The position numbers were made by a program, and so were the translations under genes. A DNA stretch of 18,466 bases from contig CAWVME010000029.1 of NCBI GenBank assembly GCA_963930325.1, forward strand, positions 1 through 18,466, in the 5' to 3' direction. The notes under the pieces were generated by a model. It saw only the letters and a program-made list of their open reading frames with translations, had not been told where the DNA came from and did not search any database. Within the stretch, counting starts at the first letter, position 1. Each line of letters starts with the position of its first letter. The stretch comes from CALXJM01 sp963930325 (GTDB lineage: Bacteria; Bacillota; Clostridia; TANB77; CAG-508). Shown here piece by piece: positions 17,201 to 18,466 of this stretch.

Positions 17201-18466
17201 AGAGCCAAAAGTAAATGGAGTAACGGTACAATTTATTGAAATCAAAGACTCAAATGGAGTAACACAAGAATTTATATGGAAAGAAATGCAAACAGGTATT
17301 AATAAAGTAAGCTATGTAGGATTTGCAGGAGGTATTAACAGAGATATAGACACAGCCAAATCTATGCAACAAGGAGAATACCACTTAGAAGACTTTATTC
17401 CAGGTGATTATATCATCCGATTTAGATACGGAGATGATGTACAGACTATAAAAGTAGAACTAAACAATGGTATTTCATATAATGGACATGACTACCAAGC
17501 AACAATAGTAAATGAAGGAAATGACGACACAATAGATTCAGATGCGATAGACAATGCAGAAAGAAGAGAACAGGTAAAAGAATATGCAAAATTGGTTAAT
17601 AATGATAAAGGTAATATTTTAGCAGCACCTTACGCAAGCCCAGTAGATGAAGCAAAATTGAAAGAACTTGTAGATAATACTTATATGAATGCAGATACTG
17701 ATAAATTCGAAGTAGCGGTAGAAACAGAAAATATGAGTAACTTAGATTTAGGATTGATTAAAACTATTGAAAACAGAATTGTATTAGAAAAACAGGTAAC
17801 TCATATAACTGTTACTTTGAATAATGGTACACAATTTATAGATACAGATATTCCTGTAGAAGCAAATGTATCAGGGCTATTTGTAACAGAAGACAGCTTC
17901 TGGGTACAAATGGATAATGAAATTATTAACGGAGCAACCTTAGAAGTAACTTACAAATTAATTGTAAAAAATCAGGGAGAAGATACAGTATCAAATATTA
18001 AGCTAATTGATTATCTACCAGAAGGTATGAGAGTAGATTATGAATTAAACAGTGGATGGAGTGCAGTAGGAGCAGACAAATTAGACGGAATGATTGATGT
18101 TAGTTTTGTAGATAAGGTAAAACAATATATTTCTACAATTGTAACGAATAACGATATTGATAGATTAGAACCGGGAGAAGAAAGAGAAATTACTTTGACA
18201 GCTTCAACTACTTTATCACCAGATAAAGACGATTATAATTATACAAACATAGCAGAAATTGTGGAATTTACAAGTGAAAACGGCAAAAGAAATGAAGAAG
18301 GTATTCCTGGAAATCAAGATCCAACTAGTGAAGAATATAAAGAAAATGACGCTGATCCATCAGAAGAAGTAATCATTACAAAGCCAACAGGTAATATGCC
18401 AATTTACTATGTATTAGGATTTAGCATACTAGTAGCTATTGGATTTGGAGTATTTGCAATTAAAAA
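14247..18466 (+). CDS. Giant surface protein B with putative thioester domain, 3'-partial
   Basis: Secreted protein; 1406 residues are visible and the frame is open to the right edge, probably only a few codons short of its end. AAGGAGG (14231-14237) supports the ATG. The signal peptide is 1-28, cleaved after VYA. Residues about 45-215 look like a Cys-Gln thioester domain: LCIQHG (C53), AYLAYEA (104-110), LQKLIW (Q126, W130), then YVGPFAYDF. Next come module 1 (331-500: DLALRK K337, NIAEI N482), an SdrD B-like domain (544-619), module 2 (718-930, DFSLMQ Q724, VISEI V903), a second SdrD B-like domain (966-1073) and module 3 (1165-1355, DLGLIK K1172, NIAEI N1334). The C-terminus has TKPTG (1378-1382) and a membrane helix (about 1385-1404). 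Cys occurs only at 53 and 468. It is co-transcribed with A and shares its architecture. Role inferred: wall- or membrane-anchored adhesin. Confidence 0.85.
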   Translation, partial: MKTKKKISILFYILILVILILGINVVYAENNIGIGTEIEMTYSKLKSRNDILCIQHGQSLKGEVTYKVTDIVNIGTGYGTSNILEARIENGTASKEDRLNAKMAYLAYEAVKSNSEYNESYPSTLQKLIWNASNGYSNWYENVGKELLQNEYSPGSSTGMTEKMKELNAKASTYADFAEKYVEFLRENGRVGIKRTSQNQLETQSYNGKSYVGPFAYDFVQVETNYDNIPLIYGNLRSIRIDNTLIQTVLIKDGNTYREINVSQIQPNQSFYVEKIENLNNDSRITITQNAQTYHARIFFLSAGSWQKLIMVKGKVEGISVTEEIGKIADFDLALRKYISAINGETITTRYPNAVTDRLIDGTETTAEYHHTKQPILVSKGDRITYSIRIYNEGKVDGYATRITDYLPAGLEFVEGSLLNQAMGWTAQKNADGTTTVTTTHLNGTLLTAFDPAENNLIENSVAIQIECVVSDTAEANDILTNIAEITEAKDINGNTFDRDSTPGTIHGAVDGNYRNSEISSGATYIPGQEDDDDFEKIKIRPEVDITGTVWIDEPRDKNMEKNGLMDDGEELVDGIKVTLYEGNTVIATTTTVNGEYKFEKVPAGRDYRIEIEYNGMTYTTTYYLVDGENNSKGEEAEALRREFNMKFREISASSGIEYQKEEAIDDTSFAKATAITDGKDEFKITASTDATYQRDATLQNLSSNAVVNFGLARRTPLDFSLMQGIQKINISINGKTFEDEISVNDIGNTLTEDVIKGYLVERNQTREYYIKRSDYTYRIGNYKDLSEMIDQDLELSKELNVVVTYSIVIYNQNTVQGTVKELVNYYSDSYELLLVTDSPNSNESKFETQVVPTSYTGYNAVTIDTSTLGNIEGAHAKVIYVKYQVKKDNETDRNILLGNKQVISEINVYSGYTENATWDYEKYYNGTIDQDSAPGNADPTASIRTFEDDTAKAPGLELKLDETPRTISGIVWDDSNADGIRDATEPKVNGVTVQFIEIKDSNGVTQEFIWKEMQTGINKVSYVGFAGGINRDIDTAKSMQQGEYHLEDFIPGDYIIRFRYGDDVQTIKVELNNGISYNGHDYQATIVNEGNDDTIDSDAIDNAERREQVKEYAKLVNNDKGNILAAPYASPVDEAKLKELVDNTYMNADTDKFEVAVETENMSNLDLGLIKTIENRIVLEKQVTHITVTLNNGTQFIDTDIPVEANVSGLFVTEDSFWVQMDNEIINGATLEVTYKLIVKNQGEDTVSNIKLIDYLPEGMRVDYELNSGWSAVGADKLDGMIDVSFVDKVKQYISTIVTNNDIDRLEPGEEREITLTASTTLSPDKDDYNYTNIAEIVEFTSENGKRNEEGIPGNQDPTSEEYKENDADPSEEVIITKPTGNMPIYYVLGFSILVAIGFGVFAIK
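14382..14891 (+). other. Putative thioester (Cys-Gln) domain of protein B
   Basis: Encodes residues about 46-215 of protein B. The C53 codon is TGT at 14403 and the Q126 codon is CAA at 14622. LCI fits the [YFL]C-hydrophobic motif and LQKLIW fits the TQxAxW-type motif of Gram-positive thioester domains. The 73-residue Cys-Gln spacing suits the short form of the domain. Call made from motifs alone. Confidence 0.55.
15237..15749 (+). repeat. DLALxK...NIAEI module 1, protein B
   Basis: Starts FDLALRK (K337), has the ITYSIRIYNEGKVDGYA strand-turn and DYLPAGLEFVEG, and ends NIAEI (N482, E485) followed by a DRDSTPG turn. Lys and Asn are both present. Confidence 0.7.
16398..17069 (+). repeat. Diverged module 2, protein B
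   Basis: Aligns with the other modules but starts DFSLMQ (Q724 where the others have Lys) and ends VISEI (V903 where the others have Asn; E906 kept), followed by a DQDSAPGNADPT turn. The middle contains VTYSIVIYNQNTVQG. Confidence 0.6.
17742..18311 (+). repeat. DLGLxK...NIAEI module 3, protein B
   Basis: Starts LDLGLIK (K1172), has VTYKLIVKNQGEDTVSN and DYLPEGMRVDY, and ends NIAEI (N1334, E1337) followed by a GIPGNQDPT turn. Lys and Asn are both present. Confidence 0.68.

Noticed and set aside
1..18466. CRISPR arrays, tRNA or rRNA genes, insertion sequences, phage genes
   Set aside because: No regular short repeats with spacers, no cloverleaf or rRNA segments, no transposase or integrase reading frames and no terminal inverted repeats were seen on either strand.

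Overview
The window is AT-rich, with short spacers, strong Shine-Dalgarno sites and the standard genetic code. Its gene content (MecA adaptor, DUF4321 protein, RadC, MreBCD, PBP2, MinC) points to a low-GC Bacillota, most likely an anaerobic Clostridia-type organism; no closer placement is possible from sequence alone.

Layout. (1) Bases 1-781: the 3' part of an M23 cell-wall endopeptidase gene, closed by a perfect 21-bp bidirectional terminator. (2) Bases 835-1455, minus strand: mecA, converging on the same terminator. (3) Bases 1682-8162, plus strand: a cell-shape and division cluster behind a near-consensus sigma-A promoter, in the order DUF4321 membrane protein, radC, mreB, mreC, mreD, PBP2 (TTG start), minC, then a terminator. 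minD, minE and rodA do not follow minC. (4) Bases 8422-8964, minus strand: two small genes of unrecognised family (44 aa and 127 aa). (5) Bases 9133-18466, plus strand: a consensus-like promoter drives two giant secreted surface proteins 20 nt apart. The first (A) has 1659 residues. The second (B) is open to the right edge, with 1406 residues visible.

The cluster from 1765 to 8110 would make the machinery that positions peptidoglycan synthesis along the cell and controls septum placement; the M23 enzyme at the left edge remodels the same wall. Proteins A and B look like wall- or membrane-anchored stalks. Each has a signal peptide, beta-sandwich modules of DUF11 and SdrD B-like type, and a C-terminal membrane helix preceded by an atypical xxxTG motif. 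B also begins with what looks like a Cys-Gln thioester domain, the kind used by Gram-positive adhesins to bind targets covalently. Four related modules across A and B carry a Lys/Asn pair in three cases and have lost both residues in the fourth, which suggests intramolecular isopeptide bonds. This surface-protein pair is the most interesting part of the window.
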